Positions 1 to 9,919 are shown, counted from the stretch's first letter. The stretch is DNA of 64,000 nucleotides from Pseudomonas sp. PB101 (GCF_009764265.1 NZ_RWIR01000045.1:1-64000); one strand, 5' to 3'. Made by a program: numbers and translations. The notes: a model not told the origin generated them from the sequence alone.

Positions 1-1
1 G

Positions 2-2690
2 GACGGCGACAGCAGCACCGCCAACCTGGTCCTGCAGATCCACAACAACGATGACCCAGTGACCCTCCAGGGCCTCAACGTGTACGGCGGTGAACTGACG
101 GTCTACGAAAAAAATCTCAGCGACGGCTCCCACCCCGACACCCCGGCGCTGACTCAGAGCGGGACCTTCACGGTGACCGCCCTCGATGGCCTGCAAACCC
201 TGACCGTGGGCGGCATCGCCGTGGTCACCGGAGGCGTGGCGGCCGGCTTCCCGCAATCGATCACCACGCCACTGGGCAGCACCCTGACCATCACCGGCTT
301 CAACCCGGTTACCGGCGTGATCAGCTACAGCTACACCCTCAACGATAACGAAGCCCATCCGACGGCCAACGGCGCCAACAGCCTGCCCGAGAATTTCAAC
401 GTTGTGGCTACCGACACCGATGGCGACATCGCGAACGGGCAGATCAACGTCAACATCATCGACGACCTGCCGAAGGCTAAAGCCGATAGCGATTCGGTGC
501 AGGAGGGCGGAACCGTCAGCGGCAATGTGCTGGACAACGACATCGCTGGGGCCGATGGCCCGGCGGCCACTGGCGCCGTAGTCGGCGTACGCGCCGGCAG
601 CGACACATCAACCCCGGCCCTCGATGGGCTGAACACGCCCATCAACGGCACCTACGGTTACCTGACCCTCGATGCCAACGGCAACGCCGTATATCACAGC
701 ACGCCTAACGCGGTGAGCGGCCCCGGCGCGGTGGATGTGTTCACCTACACCGTGCGCGATTCCGATGGTGACGAAAGCACCACGACCATCACCATCGACG
801 TCTACAACAGTTGCCTCAAAGCGGTCAGCGACAACGACGTAACCGTCTACGAAAAAGCCCTCGACCTGGGCAAGGACGGCCAGGACCTGGTCGCCGGTAC
901 GGTCATCGGCAGCGATCCGACCAACACCGGCGAAACCGCGTCCGGCACGCTGGTGGGCTCGGTCACCCACGCCGTCGGTGCGATCACCTACGCCCTGGTC
1001 GGCACCCATGTCGGGGAGTTCGGGCAGATTCAGCTCAACGCCAACGGCACCTATACCTACACCCTGACGACCCCGCCGAGCACCACGCCGCACGCCAACG
1101 ACGGCCCGAACGTGATGCACGAGACCTTCACCTATCAGGCCACCGACTCGCTGGGCAACATCGTCACCAGCACCATCGTGGTGGACATTGTCGATGATGT
1201 GCCGAAGGCGATGAACGACAGCAATCTCAGCACGGCCTCGGAGACTACGCTGAGCCTCAGCGGCAATGTGTTCAACAACGACGTGATCGGCGCCGATAAA
1301 GTCGCCCTCGGCCTGAATGCAGGCCCGGTCACCCCCGGCACTTTCACCGGTACCTATGGCACCCTGGTGCTCAACGCCAATGGCACCTACACCTACACGC
1401 TGAGCACCAGCGATGCCGACTTCAAGGCGTTGCACGGCGGCGGCAACGGCACCGAAACCTTCACCTACACCATCACCGACTCGGACGGCGACATCAGCAC
1501 CGCCAACCTGGTGCTCAACGTCCACAACAACGATGACCTGGTCACCCTCAACGGCCTCGACGTGTATGGCGGCGAGCTGACGGTCTACGAAAAAAATCTC
1601 GGCGACGGCACCACCCCCAACATATCGGCCCTGACCCAGAGCGGGACCTTCACGGTGACCGCCCTCGATGGCCTGCAAACCCTGACCGTGGGCACCCTCA
1701 CGGTCATCAGCGGTGGCGTGGTCGCCGGCTTCCCGCAAACCGCCACCACACCGCTGGGCAGCACCCTGACCATCACCGGCTTCAACCCGGTCACCGGCGT
1801 GCTCAGCTACAGCTACACCCTCAACGATAACGAAGCCCATGCGACTGCGAGCGGCGCCAACAGCCTCACCGAGAACTTCAACGTCGTCGCTACCGACACC
1901 GATGGCGACATCGCGAACGGCCAGATCAACGTCAACATCGTCGATGACCTGCCGGGCGCCAAACCTGACTCGTCGTCGGTGACGGAGGGCGGCACGGTCA
2001 ACATCAGTGTGCTGGGCAATGACATCAGCGGCGCCGATGGTCCGGCGACAGTGGTCGGCGTGCGTGCCGGCAGCAATACCTCGACGTCGGCCGTCGGCGG
2101 GCTGGGCAACCAGATCACTGGCGCCTACGGCTACCTGACCCTCGATGCCAACGGCAACGCGGTGTATCACGCCAATCCGAATTCGGTGGGCCCTGCCGGG
2201 GCTACGGATACGTTCACCTACACCGTGCGCGACACCGATGGCGATGAAAGCACCACCACCATCACCGTCAACGTGGCCAACAGCATCATCAAGGCCAACC
2301 CCGACAGCGACGTGACGGTCTACGAAAAAGCCCTCGACCTGAGCAAGGACGGCCAGGACCTGGCTGCCGGTACGGTCACCGGCAGCGACCCGGGCAACAG
2401 CGGCGAAACCTCGTCCGGCACCCTGGTCGGTTCTGTTTCGGGGGCCAGCGGCGCGCTCACCTATACCCTGGTCGGCAGCGCCACCGGCACCTACGGGCAG
2501 ATCCTGCTCAACGCCGACGGCAGCTACACCTACACCCTGACCTCGGCGCCGAAAACCTCGCCGAACGCCAACGACGGGCCGAACAGCCTGAGTGAAAGCT
2601 TCACCTACAAGGCCACCGATGCGTCGGGCAACAGCAGCACCAGCACCATCGTGGTCAACATTGTCGATGACGTGCCCAAGGCGGTGGCAG
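2..2690 (+). repeat. 1482-bp higher-order repeat within adhesin gene
   Basis: The module starting at nt 59 recurs at nt 1541, an offset of 1482 bp or 494 codons. The three following modules recur in the same order until the VWA domain interrupts the second copy. DNA identity is high in places: the codons for LTVYEKNL are nearly unchanged. Such in-frame higher-order repeats are expected to change copy number by recombination and are prone to assembly collapse. Confidence 0.8.
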
Positions 2691-5119
2691 CGGATCGCTC
2701 GGTGGCGGCGGTGGAGATCGACTCCAACCTGCTGATCGTGCTCGACGTCTCCGGCAGTATGGTCGACCCTTCCGGCGTACCTGGCCTGTCGCGGCTGGAG
2801 CTGGCCAAGCAGGCCATCAGTGCCTTGCTGGATAAATACGACGACCTCGGCGACGTGAAAGTGCAGCTCGTCACCTTCAGCAGCAGCGCCACCGACAGGA
2901 CCTCGGTGTGGGTCGATGTCGCGACCGCCAAGACCCTGCTCATCGGCCTCACCGCGAACGGCGGGACCAACTACGACGCCGCCGTGGCGACCATGAAAAC
3001 GGCGTTCACCACCTCGGGCAAACTCACGGGTGCACAAAACGTCGGCTACTTCTTCTCCGACGGCAAACCCACCGATGGCCAGGAAATCGGCACCTCCGAC
3101 GAAACCTCGCTGAAAGCCTTCCTCGATGCCAACAACATCAAGAACTACGCGATCGGCTTGGGCAGCGGCGTGAGCAACGCCAACCTCAATCCGCTGGCCT
3201 ATGACGGCAGCAGCCACACCGACACCAATGCGGTGGTGGTGACCGACCTCAACCAGCTCAACTCGGTGCTGTCCGGCACCGTGATCGGCGCACCGGTGAC
3301 CGGTTCGCTGCTCGGCGAAGGCGGCACCTTCGGCGCCGACGGCGGCTTCATCAAGACCATCACGGTGGATGGCACCACCTATACCTACGATCCGGCCGGC
3401 AACGGTTCGCTGAACTTCAGCGGCGCTGCCAACCACGGCACCTTCAACACCGCGAACAACACGTTGAGCATTGCCACCAACAACAGCGGGACCTTGCTGG
3501 TCAACCTGGATAGCGGTGAATACACCTACATTTCGCAGAAAACCACGGCGGTGGTGATCACCGAAAACATCGGCTTCACCGTCAGCGACAACGATGGCGA
3601 CCTTTCCAGCTCCACCCTGACGATCAAAGTCATACCGAACGCCCCGCCAGTGGCTACCGATGACCATGTCATCACCAACGTGCTCGAGGGCACCGTGGTG
3701 GTGCCGGGCGAGCTGTTGCTGGCCAACGACACCGATCCCAACGGCGATCCACTCTCGGCGAATCCGACGTCCTTCAACACCGGCTGGGTAGCGAGGGGGG
3801 CGGAGTTCACCGGGCTCACCCAGGTTCCCAACTTCACTGGCAGCAGCGCGCAAGCCCTGACCCTTGCCCGCAGCGCTTTCGTCGCCAACGCGGCGGCCAT
3901 GACCGCCGTCCTGGTGGTCAGTGGTGCGCTGGGCTCGGTCGGCAACAGCAACTATGACGACCGTATTACCGTCAACCTCAAGGATGGCGAAACCCTCCAC
4001 CTGAACCACGACCTGGCGGCCGGGCGCATCGCCATGGAGTACTCGATCAACGGCGGCGCGTTCACCCCCATCGCGGACGGTGGGATGATCACCGCAACAT
4101 CGGATGCAACCTATCAAATCCACATCAGCAACATCCCCAATAGCTCAAGTGGCGGCAACGGTTCTGAAACCTATAAATTGACCATGACCGTCAACTACTC
4201 CGAGGCCCATGACATTGCCCCGGACTACCACGGCACCTACACCGCCAACGACAACCATGGCGGCAGCGACTCGGCCAACGTGACCATCAGCTATCAGGGT
4301 GGCCATACCCTCACCGGCACCGGCGGGGATGATGTCCTGGTGGCGGGCGCGGACAGCAACGTCATAAATGCCGGCGGTGGCAACGATGTGCTCACCGCTG
4401 GTTCCGGCAACAACGAGCTGCACGGCGACGCCGGCAACGACTTGCTCTTCAGCGGCCCGGGCAATGACACCCTCGACGGCGGCACGGGCATCGATACGGC
4501 CAGCTACGCCCACGCCACGGCCGGGGTAACGGTCAACCTCAGCCTGCTCGGTGGTCAAAACACCCTGGGCGCGGGAACAGACATCCTGACCGGCATCGAA
4601 AACCTCACCGGTTCGAACTTCAACGACACCCTGACCGGCGACAACACTGGCAACGTCATCACCGGCGGCCTGGGCAATGACGTCCTCAACGGTGGAGGCG
4701 GCGATGACTTGTTGATCGGTGGCCTGGGCAACAACACCCTCAGTGGCGGGGCGGGGGCCGATACCTTCCAGTGGCTCAAGGGCAACAGCGGTCATGACGT
4801 GATCACCGACTTCACGCCCGGCACCGACAAGCTCGACCTGTCGCAACTGCTGCAAGGGGAAAACGGCACCACGGCGTCGCTGGATGACTACCTGCACTTC
4901 ACCGTCACCGGCAGCGGCCCATCGACGGTGACCAGCATCGACGTCAGCGCCATGGCCGGCGCCGCGCCGAACCAGACCATCGACCTGGCCGGCGTCGACC
5001 TGGCCAGTCATTACGGTGTGACGCCGGGGGCGGGCGGGGTGATCGCTGGCGGGCATGACACGGCCACCATCATCAACGGCATGCTCAACGACCACTCGTT
5101 GAAGGTGGATACCGTGTGA
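2..5119 (+). CDS. Large RTX adhesin (LapA/MapA type), C-terminal part; 5' end outside window
   Basis: The frame is open from the first bases, so the gene begins upstream; 1705 residues are visible. It would be a giant surface adhesin exported by a type I system and used for attachment and biofilm formation. From nt 2 to about 2690 it consists of alternating T1SS-143/VCBS-like beta modules in the order A-B-C-D-A-B-C, with A recurring 1482 bp apart. A von Willebrand A domain follows at about nt 2720-3290, with the MIDAS motif DVSGS. After more beta-rich sequence come calcium-binding RTX nonapeptides at about nt 4310-4770 (GDAGNDLLF, GGLGNDVLN, GGGGDDLLI) and a C-terminal secretion region. This VWA-RTX end is typical of LapA-class adhesins. 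The N-terminal retention module and LapG cleavage site are not in the window. Nearby lapG and lapD fit this assignment, but whether it is LapA, MapA or a third adhesin cannot be decided here. Confidence 0.9.
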   Translation, partial: DGDSSTANLVLQIHNNDDPVTLQGLNVYGGELTVYEKNLSDGSHPDTPALTQSGTFTVTALDGLQTLTVGGIAVVTGGVAAGFPQSITTPLGSTLTITGFNPVTGVISYSYTLNDNEAHPTANGANSLPENFNVVATDTDGDIANGQINVNIIDDLPKAKADSDSVQEGGTVSGNVLDNDIAGADGPAATGAVVGVRAGSDTSTPALDGLNTPINGTYGYLTLDANGNAVYHSTPNAVSGPGAVDVFTYTVRDSDGDESTTTITIDVYNSCLKAVSDNDVTVYEKALDLGKDGQDLVAGTVIGSDPTNTGETASGTLVGSVTHAVGAITYALVGTHVGEFGQIQLNANGTYTYTLTTPPSTTPHANDGPNVMHETFTYQATDSLGNIVTSTIVVDIVDDVPKAMNDSNLSTASETTLSLSGNVFNNDVIGADKVALGLNAGPVTPGTFTGTYGTLVLNANGTYTYTLSTSDADFKALHGGGNGTETFTYTITDSDGDISTANLVLNVHNNDDLVTLNGLDVYGGELTVYEKNLGDGTTPNISALTQSGTFTVTALDGLQTLTVGTLTVISGGVVAGFPQTATTPLGSTLTITGFNPVTGVLSYSYTLNDNEAHATASGANSLTENFNVVATDTDGDIANGQINVNIVDDLPGAKPDSSSVTEGGTVNISVLGNDISGADGPATVVGVRAGSNTSTSAVGGLGNQITGAYGYLTLDANGNAVYHANPNSVGPAGATDTFTYTVRDTDGDESTTTITVNVANSIIKANPDSDVTVYEKALDLSKDGQDLAAGTVTGSDPGNSGETSSGTLVGSVSGASGALTYTLVGSATGTYGQILLNADGSYTYTLTSAPKTSPNANDGPNSLSESFTYKATDASGNSSTSTIVVNIVDDVPKAVAADRSVAAVEIDSNLLIVLDVSGSMVDPSGVPGLSRLELAKQAISALLDKYDDLGDVKVQLVTFSSSATDRTSVWVDVATAKTLLIGLTANGGTNYDAAVATMKTAFTTSGKLTGAQNVGYFFSDGKPTDGQEIGTSDETSLKAFLDANNIKNYAIGLGSGVSNANLNPLAYDGSSHTDTNAVVVTDLNQLNSVLSGTVIGAPVTGSLLGEGGTFGADGGFIKTITVDGTTYTYDPAGNGSLNFSGAANHGTFNTANNTLSIATNNSGTLLVNLDSGEYTYISQKTTAVVITENIGFTVSDNDGDLSSSTLTIKVIPNAPPVATDDHVITNVLEGTVVVPGELLLANDTDPNGDPLSANPTSFNTGWVARGAEFTGLTQVPNFTGSSAQALTLARSAFVANAAAMTAVLVVSGALGSVGNSNYDDRITVNLKDGETLHLNHDLAAGRIAMEYSINGGAFTPIADGGMITATSDATYQIHISNIPNSSSGGNGSETYKLTMTVNYSEAHDIAPDYHGTYTANDNHGGSDSANVTISYQGGHTLTGTGGDDVLVAGADSNVINAGGGNDVLTAGSGNNELHGDAGNDLLFSGPGNDTLDGGTGIDTASYAHATAGVTVNLSLLGGQNTLGAGTDILTGIENLTGSNFNDTLTGDNTGNVITGGLGNDVLNGGGGDDLLIGGLGNNTLSGGAGADTFQWLKGNSGHDVITDFTPGTDKLDLSQLLQGENGTTASLDDYLHFTVTGSGPSTVTSIDVSAMAGAAPNQTIDLAGVDLASHYGVTPGAGGVIAGGHDTATIINGMLNDHSLKVDTV

Positions 5120-5135
5120 CCTGAAAGCCTGAACG

Positions 5136-5177
5136 AAAAACCCGCCATTCCTGCGCAAGGGATGGCGGGTTTTTTGT
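5136..5177 (+). terminator. Rho-independent terminator of adhesin gene
   Basis: A GC-rich stem, AACCCGCCATTCC pairing with GGGATGGCGGGTT around a short loop, is followed by a T run. It lies 17 bp after the adhesin stop codon. Confidence 0.9.
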
Positions 5178-5219
5178 TGTCTGCGTCAAAGGTATCTGTC
5201 CGACCGACGGTAACGAAAA

Positions 5220-5235
5220 CTGTAATTTCTGACAG
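5220..5235 (+). promoter_or_regulatory. Palindromic operator-like motif, copy 1
   Basis: CTGTAATTTCTGACAG has CTGT-N8-ACAG symmetry and is followed by TGGTCAGC. Closely similar copies lie upstream of both Ig-like genes (11504-11519 and 12983-12998, read on the minus strand). It lies 161 bp before the start of the 658-residue gene. The spacing CTG-N10-CAG resembles a LexA box, but the binding protein is unknown. Confidence 0.55.
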
Positions 5236-5396
5236 TGGTCAGCCCCCCGTGTCTGCCGTTAAATCAAGACATTCGGGTGAGTGAAGTGATCGTCCAGGTA
5301 CCCGTTAATGCACGGCAACTAATCAGTGCCGGAGTTCCCCGTCTGACATTGGACGACCAAGTATGAGCAACCAGCTCAACACCAAGGAGTAGTGAA

Positions 5397-7373
5397 ATGT
5401 CTAAAAGCGAAGATTTTGCCATCAACGGCAGAAACAGGGCGCAATACCGGGCGTATCGCGCCAGCCTGCGTCTTGTGGATCTGGGAGCCCCTGAACCTGA
5501 TTCGAGTAACCCACTATTGCCGCCCTTGACAGCGTTAGGACCACAATATCTTCCGTATTCTTATAGAAGCCAGCCGCTCAAGTTCATGATTCCGACATTC
5601 GACGATCATGATTCTACTGTGCCGACACTCGTGACTATCCGAATGACGGTAGATGGAACCAAGGACGATGTTAGTTATAAATATGAAGATGTGACACCTC
5701 TCACCCCACCGCCACCTATTTCTATGACCTTGCATTTGGCAAGCAGGAATACTCCCGGACTACGTAAAATCAGTTATACCCTGGACTTTGGCGGGAATGA
5801 AGCAACTGTAAACGAACTGGAGTATAGGGTGGACTTTGTACCGCCAAATCTTGATAAGTTGATTGCTGTGCCTCAATCCGTGAAAGATTATGGTATCGGC
5901 CCGGAGGATTTTCAAAGTGGTGCAACTCTTGCTTTGACCTATCCGGATTACTCTAACAAGAGGCTGGGCGATACGATCAAGTGTTATATCGGTCCCGATA
6001 GCACCGTCAAGAGAGAAGTGGGCTCCATTACATTTGATGAAAGTAATTTTAGCAAACCAATAGTATTTAATTTAACGGCTGCTCACGTCGCTGGTTACAA
6101 TGGAAAGTGCATTGTTTTCTGTGAGGCAGTCAGTTACCCGGGTGTCCCAACCACCCCTTCAGGCAATACCGAGGTGTGGGTATCCCAAAAGCTCAGGCCG
6201 GTGGTCGCAGAGGAATTGGACGTTCCGCAGGCGCCCTCCTTGACCAGTACGCTTCTGGTAGAGCACTTGATTGATGGCGTCGGTGCCGGTCTTAAACTTG
6301 TATTTCCAAATTTCGACAATGCGGTGGATGAAATCGAGTACTCCATCGATGGCGCGGTGCAACCTCCAAAACATATAACCGCTATTCCGTTTCTGAATAT
6401 GCTGAACAACCAGGCGCTCCTCAATTCGGGGCATGGCAGGCGACAAGTAAAGCTCGGCTACAGAATCAAGCGCGGTAACTTTTACTTTCCTGTGGCACCT
6501 GTTGAGAAACAGGTTTGGCTTGATGTGAGGAAACCCGCTGCACCCTTTGATCCTGCCAATCCTGCTCCGCCGGATCTCACCTTGTTGCAGCCATGGATCC
6601 AGGGACCCTACAGTACTGAAAAAAATAAACTGACGGTGGCGGACAAACAAGACGGTGGCGTCGTCAAAGGTTATTTGCCTTTCCACACTCGTTTTAAAAA
6701 AGGCGACACGGTACGCTTTTATATTAATGGGCGTGACGCGCCGCCGCCGGGTGGCGTTTGGGTCTTCCCTAGCGATGACAGCGAAGACCCATCAAAACCA
6801 ATAGAGTTTGAGTTCGAATGGGATTGGCTTGGCACCATTCCAGATGATGTCGATGCAAATCTTAATTGCATTGTGGAACATGATCTCAATGACAACTTGG
6901 CAATTTCCCCGGTGGAGTATGCGGAAATCAAGATGCAGCCGATCGTTTTGACTGCAGCCGCATTTGCGCATATGCATGCAGACCCACGAATTGGTTTTAT
7001 TTGCAGTTCGTTGAGAAAGCTACCAGGTGGTCAAGTTGTCGGCGTCGTTAGAATTCCTGCGGATACGCGGCTGGAAGACAATGAAGTTGTACTGACTTAC
7101 GGTGGCTATCCCACGGATGCTGCTGATGAAACGAGTATTATTCCAGGGACCAAGGTTGAGGTAAAACACACTCCCACCAAGGCGGAAGCCGCTACCGGCT
7201 TTGATATGTATGTTCCCTATATCCATCTGCAAACCACGCATAACGCGTATGGCCGAACGGACTATGAGCTCAACATTGCCGGTGAGGATGTTTTCACCAA
7301 GGGTGCTGTGGTCCGGGTCAACATGAGTCGAGGTTCGGACACCTGCGATCTGGTTCCGGTCATTCCTGTTTGA
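5397..7373 (+). CDS. Unrecognised 658-residue protein, probably beta-sandwich repeats
   Basis: I do not recognise this family. The start is ATG with a good ribosome site (AAGGAG) a few bases upstream. No signal peptide or membrane segment is visible. The sequence is rich in short alternating hydrophobic strands, Pro and Gly, and carries related patterns such as GDTIKCYIG near nt 5967 and GDTVRFYIN near nt 6702, which suggests repeated Ig-like beta-sandwich domains. The DNA is visibly more A/T-rich than the adhesin and the housekeeping genes, a sign of horizontal acquisition. It shares an upstream palindrome with the two Ig-like genes at 9950-12915, so it probably belongs to the same regulon. 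A surface, secreted or toxin-associated role is possible, but no function can be assigned. Confidence 0.8.
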   Translation: MSKSEDFAINGRNRAQYRAYRASLRLVDLGAPEPDSSNPLLPPLTALGPQYLPYSYRSQPLKFMIPTFDDHDSTVPTLVTIRMTVDGTKDDVSYKYEDVTPLTPPPPISMTLHLASRNTPGLRKISYTLDFGGNEATVNELEYRVDFVPPNLDKLIAVPQSVKDYGIGPEDFQSGATLALTYPDYSNKRLGDTIKCYIGPDSTVKREVGSITFDESNFSKPIVFNLTAAHVAGYNGKCIVFCEAVSYPGVPTTPSGNTEVWVSQKLRPVVAEELDVPQAPSLTSTLLVEHLIDGVGAGLKLVFPNFDNAVDEIEYSIDGAVQPPKHITAIPFLNMLNNQALLNSGHGRRQVKLGYRIKRGNFYFPVAPVEKQVWLDVRKPAAPFDPANPAPPDLTLLQPWIQGPYSTEKNKLTVADKQDGGVVKGYLPFHTRFKKGDTVRFYINGRDAPPPGGVWVFPSDDSEDPSKPIEFEFEWDWLGTIPDDVDANLNCIVEHDLNDNLAISPVEYAEIKMQPIVLTAAAFAHMHADPRIGFICSSLRKLPGGQVVGVVRIPADTRLEDNEVVLTYGGYPTDAADETSIIPGTKVEVKHTPTKAEAATGFDMYVPYIHLQTTHNAYGRTDYELNIAGEDVFTKGAVVRVNMSRGSDTCDLVPVIPV

Positions 7374-7417
7374 CCTGAGCATCGGCATGGGAATCCTTGC
7401 CTGCCAGGCCCATGGGT

Positions 7418-7443
7418 GTATCCGGTACCGAGGTGCCGGATAC
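7418..7443 (+). terminator. Probable terminator after 658-residue gene
   Basis: GTATCCGGTACC pairs with GGTGCCGGATAC (12 bp with one G-T wobble) around a two-base centre, 45 bp after the stop codon. C and T runs follow. The T run is short, so termination is likely but not certain. Confidence 0.6.
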
Positions 7444-7493
7444 CCCCCCTTTGTTGCGTTTAAATTTTGTGTTGGATTTTTCATACACCTTAA

Positions 7494-7521
7494 AGGATTA
7501 ATCCTACATTTTTTTGTAGGA
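7494..7521 (+). promoter_or_regulatory. Double palindrome upstream of autotransporter gene
   Basis: A perfect palindrome AGGATTAATCCT (7494-7505) overlaps an inverted repeat TCCTACA-N6-TGTAGGA (7502-7521). The first resembles boxes bound by LuxR/NarL-type regulators such as RcsB. It lies 76 bp before the chosen start codon. The regulator is not known. Confidence 0.4.
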
Positions 7522-7596
7522 GGCATCTGTAAAGTCCGCAGCCCTCAACGTTTTCCGTTCTCTTCGGAAGACGAGAAGACGAAACAGGACCCAGCT

Positions 7597-9879
7597 ATGA
7601 GTATTGATAATCGAACTGCATTTAAACCATTGTCCACAAAAGGTTTCGGAGTGCTGGCACTATTGCCAGCATTTTTTTTGGTGAACACTTCGGCGATGGC
7701 GGCAATCATTGTTGGCGCTGGGGAGAATGTAACGGTAGGTCCGACGGATCCGCTTAGCGACTACGTGGTGGAAAAGGGAGGGGCACTCAACCTGGTGGGA
7801 GCCACGACCCAAAGCCTGTCCATTCGGACCGGCTCGACCCTGAACATCGATGGCGCCGTCATCAACAGCAACAAGGGCGACCATGGGATTTCAGTGAATA
7901 GCAGCCAGGCCACCATCCGCTCGGCCGTTGTAACCGCCGACGGTCGAGCGCTGTGGGTCAATCGGCCACCCTCGTCCACTCAAGGTTCGACAGTCACCGC
8001 CAGCGATAGTCAGTTTCGGGGCGGAGAGAGCGGCGCGTTGGTCACGGGCCTGAGTACATTGACGCTGCTCAACAGCGAGTTGCGAGGCGTGAATGCCGGC
8101 AGCGTCGGCCTCGACAGTCGCGGCGGCGATGTGCGTGCACTGGCGGACACGCTGATCAGCGGCGACAGCGCAGGTGTGCGGATGACCAATGACTCCTCAC
8201 GCGTCGGCCGCAATTCACTGGTGCTGGACAACTCCACCGTAGAGGGTCGCAACGGCCCGGCAATCCTGGTGGAGGGGGGCGTTCAGGGGGCGACGATTGA
8301 TGTGCGCAACAATGCCGTCTTGCGCGCGGCGGATGGCAACCTGTTGACAGTGCAAGGCGCCTCCACGGCGGCAATGAACATCGTCGGCAGTGCGCTGGAG
8401 GGCAATGTACAGGTCCTGGGCAACAGCAGCGTCGACCTCTCCTTCGACGGGGCTTCGATGGTGGGTGACATCGTGCGCGAGGACGGCTCGTCTGCCCAGG
8501 TCGATTTGAACAACGGATCATCCTTCACCGGGCGCCTGAACAACAGCAACCTGAGTATCAACAGTCAATCGAGCCTGACGATGGTTGGCGATGACAGCAT
8601 CGACCATTTATCAATGAATGACGGCACGCTTAATTTCGGCGCGGCTGGCGAGCAACGTGACTATCGTCAACTCGAGGTCGGCAGCCTGGAAGGCAGCGGC
8701 ATCATTGCCATGCAGGGGGATTTCGCCACCGGCGAAAGTGACTTGCTCAAGGCGGCAAGCGCGACGGGCAGCTTTGAGCTGGCCGTCAACGCGTCGGGGA
8801 CAGATGCCGCTTCTCCGCAATCATTGACCCTGGTTCAGGTCGGCAGCAATCAGGCGACCTTTGCGTTGCTGGGAGGCAGGGTCGATCTGGGTACCTGGGA
8901 ATACGATCTGGCCGAAAGGGCCAACGCATCGGGCGGAACCGACTTCTATCTGAACCCGACCACACGGCTCAGCTCGAGTGCCCAATCGGTGGTGGCGCTG
9001 TTTCAAACGGCCCTGACCGTGTCGTATGGCGAGACCAAGTCACTGGAAAACCGCATGAGTGAATTGCAGGCGGACGATCGACTTCACGGTGTCTGGGTAC
9101 GGCCATATGGCAACAAGTACAACGTCGACGATGGTTCCGGTGTCGGCTACCGACAGCAGCAGCAAGGGTTTTCCATGGGGGCCGATACCCGATTGGGGGA
9201 CAGCCGTTGGCGGCTCGGCCTGCTGGCCGGTTACAGTCAATCCGATCTGGATCTGCATGGCGGCACATCCGCCACGGTCGACAGCTACTACGTGGGTCCC
9301 TATTTTGGCTGGCTGAATCCGGATAATGGTTATTACGTCGATGGTGCGCTCAAGTTCAACCATTTCCGTAATGACTCCAAAGTCACCATGAGCGATGGCA
9401 CGCGCGCAAAAGGCGATTACAGCAATTCAGGGGTGAGCGCGCTGGTAGAGGCTGGCCGCCATATCAACCTGGGGAACGACTGGTTTGCCAAGCCGTCAGC
9501 CCAGGTGTCGGCGGCGAGGATCGAAGGCGCAGACTACCGGCTCGACAACGGTATGGAAGCTGACGGCGATCACATCGATTCACTGCGGACAAAGCTCGGA
9601 GTCAGTGCCGGTCGAAGCATCAAACTGGAGCGCGACGTCCGTGTGCGACCGTACGCCAGTGTGGCCGTGATCCACGAGTTTGCCAGCAACGACGACAATG
9701 TGCGGGTCAACGGAAACAGCCTCAACAACGATCTGTCCGGCTCGGGTCTCGAGTTCGGCATGGGAGTTACCGTTTCCTTGTCCGAGTCGATGCGGCTTGA
9801 CGCCGGTGTCGATTATTTCAAGGGTAACGATGTTGAGCAGCCGGTTGCGGCCCGCCTCGGCTGGAGTTACCAGTGGTAA
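7597..9879 (+). CDS. Autotransporter (type Va) with beta-barrel translocator
   Basis: This encodes a 760-residue outer-membrane autotransporter that should display or release its passenger at the surface. I chose the ATG at 7597 over in-frame upstream codons because it has an AGGA site and gives a proper signal peptide: basic N-terminus, a hydrophobic stretch near FGVLALLPAFFLV, and cleavage near AMAA at about residue 36. Residues ~37-480 form a passenger of short beta-helix-like repeats with many Asn, Ser and Gly (pertactin/AIDA style). Residues ~485-760 form the barrel, with alternating aromatic strands and a C-terminal aromatic residue (SYQW). No protease triad or RGD motif was seen, so an adhesin role is more likely than an enzymatic one. 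It sits in the accessory block between the giant adhesin and lapD/lapG. Confidence 0.88.
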   Translation: MSIDNRTAFKPLSTKGFGVLALLPAFFLVNTSAMAAIIVGAGENVTVGPTDPLSDYVVEKGGALNLVGATTQSLSIRTGSTLNIDGAVINSNKGDHGISVNSSQATIRSAVVTADGRALWVNRPPSSTQGSTVTASDSQFRGGESGALVTGLSTLTLLNSELRGVNAGSVGLDSRGGDVRALADTLISGDSAGVRMTNDSSRVGRNSLVLDNSTVEGRNGPAILVEGGVQGATIDVRNNAVLRAADGNLLTVQGASTAAMNIVGSALEGNVQVLGNSSVDLSFDGASMVGDIVREDGSSAQVDLNNGSSFTGRLNNSNLSINSQSSLTMVGDDSIDHLSMNDGTLNFGAAGEQRDYRQLEVGSLEGSGIIAMQGDFATGESDLLKAASATGSFELAVNASGTDAASPQSLTLVQVGSNQATFALLGGRVDLGTWEYDLAERANASGGTDFYLNPTTRLSSSAQSVVALFQTALTVSYGETKSLENRMSELQADDRLHGVWVRPYGNKYNVDDGSGVGYRQQQQGFSMGADTRLGDSRWRLGLLAGYSQSDLDLHGGTSATVDSYYVGPYFGWLNPDNGYYVDGALKFNHFRNDSKVTMSDGTRAKGDYSNSGVSALVEAGRHINLGNDWFAKPSAQVSAARIEGADYRLDNGMEADGDHIDSLRTKLGVSAGRSIKLERDVRVRPYASVAVIHEFASNDDNVRVNGNSLNNDLSGSGLEFGMGVTVSLSESMRLDAGVDYFKGNDVEQPVAARLGWSYQW

Positions 9880-9890
9880 AGACTGAAGTG

Positions 9891-9919
9891 AAAAAAAACC
9901 GCATCAAGCGGTTTTTTTT
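9891..9919. terminator. Bidirectional terminator between convergent genes
   Basis: An A8 run, CCGC, five-base loop, GCGG and T8 form a symmetric terminator. It serves the autotransporter on the plus strand and the Ig-like gene ending at 9950 on the minus strand. A nearly identical element lies at 11648-11676. Confidence 0.85.

Noticed and set aside
608..4123. Very long minus-strand ORF (over 1100 codons) opposite the adhesin gene
   Set aside because: It is a mirror of the repetitive GC-rich adhesin coding sequence, shows no recognisable domain, and the plus-strand frame has clear VWA and RTX motifs.
5220..5235. Certain LexA (SOS) box
   Set aside because: Only the CTG-N10-CAG frame agrees; the central bases differ from the usual alternating AT pattern and the downstream genes are not known SOS genes, so I keep it as one option only.
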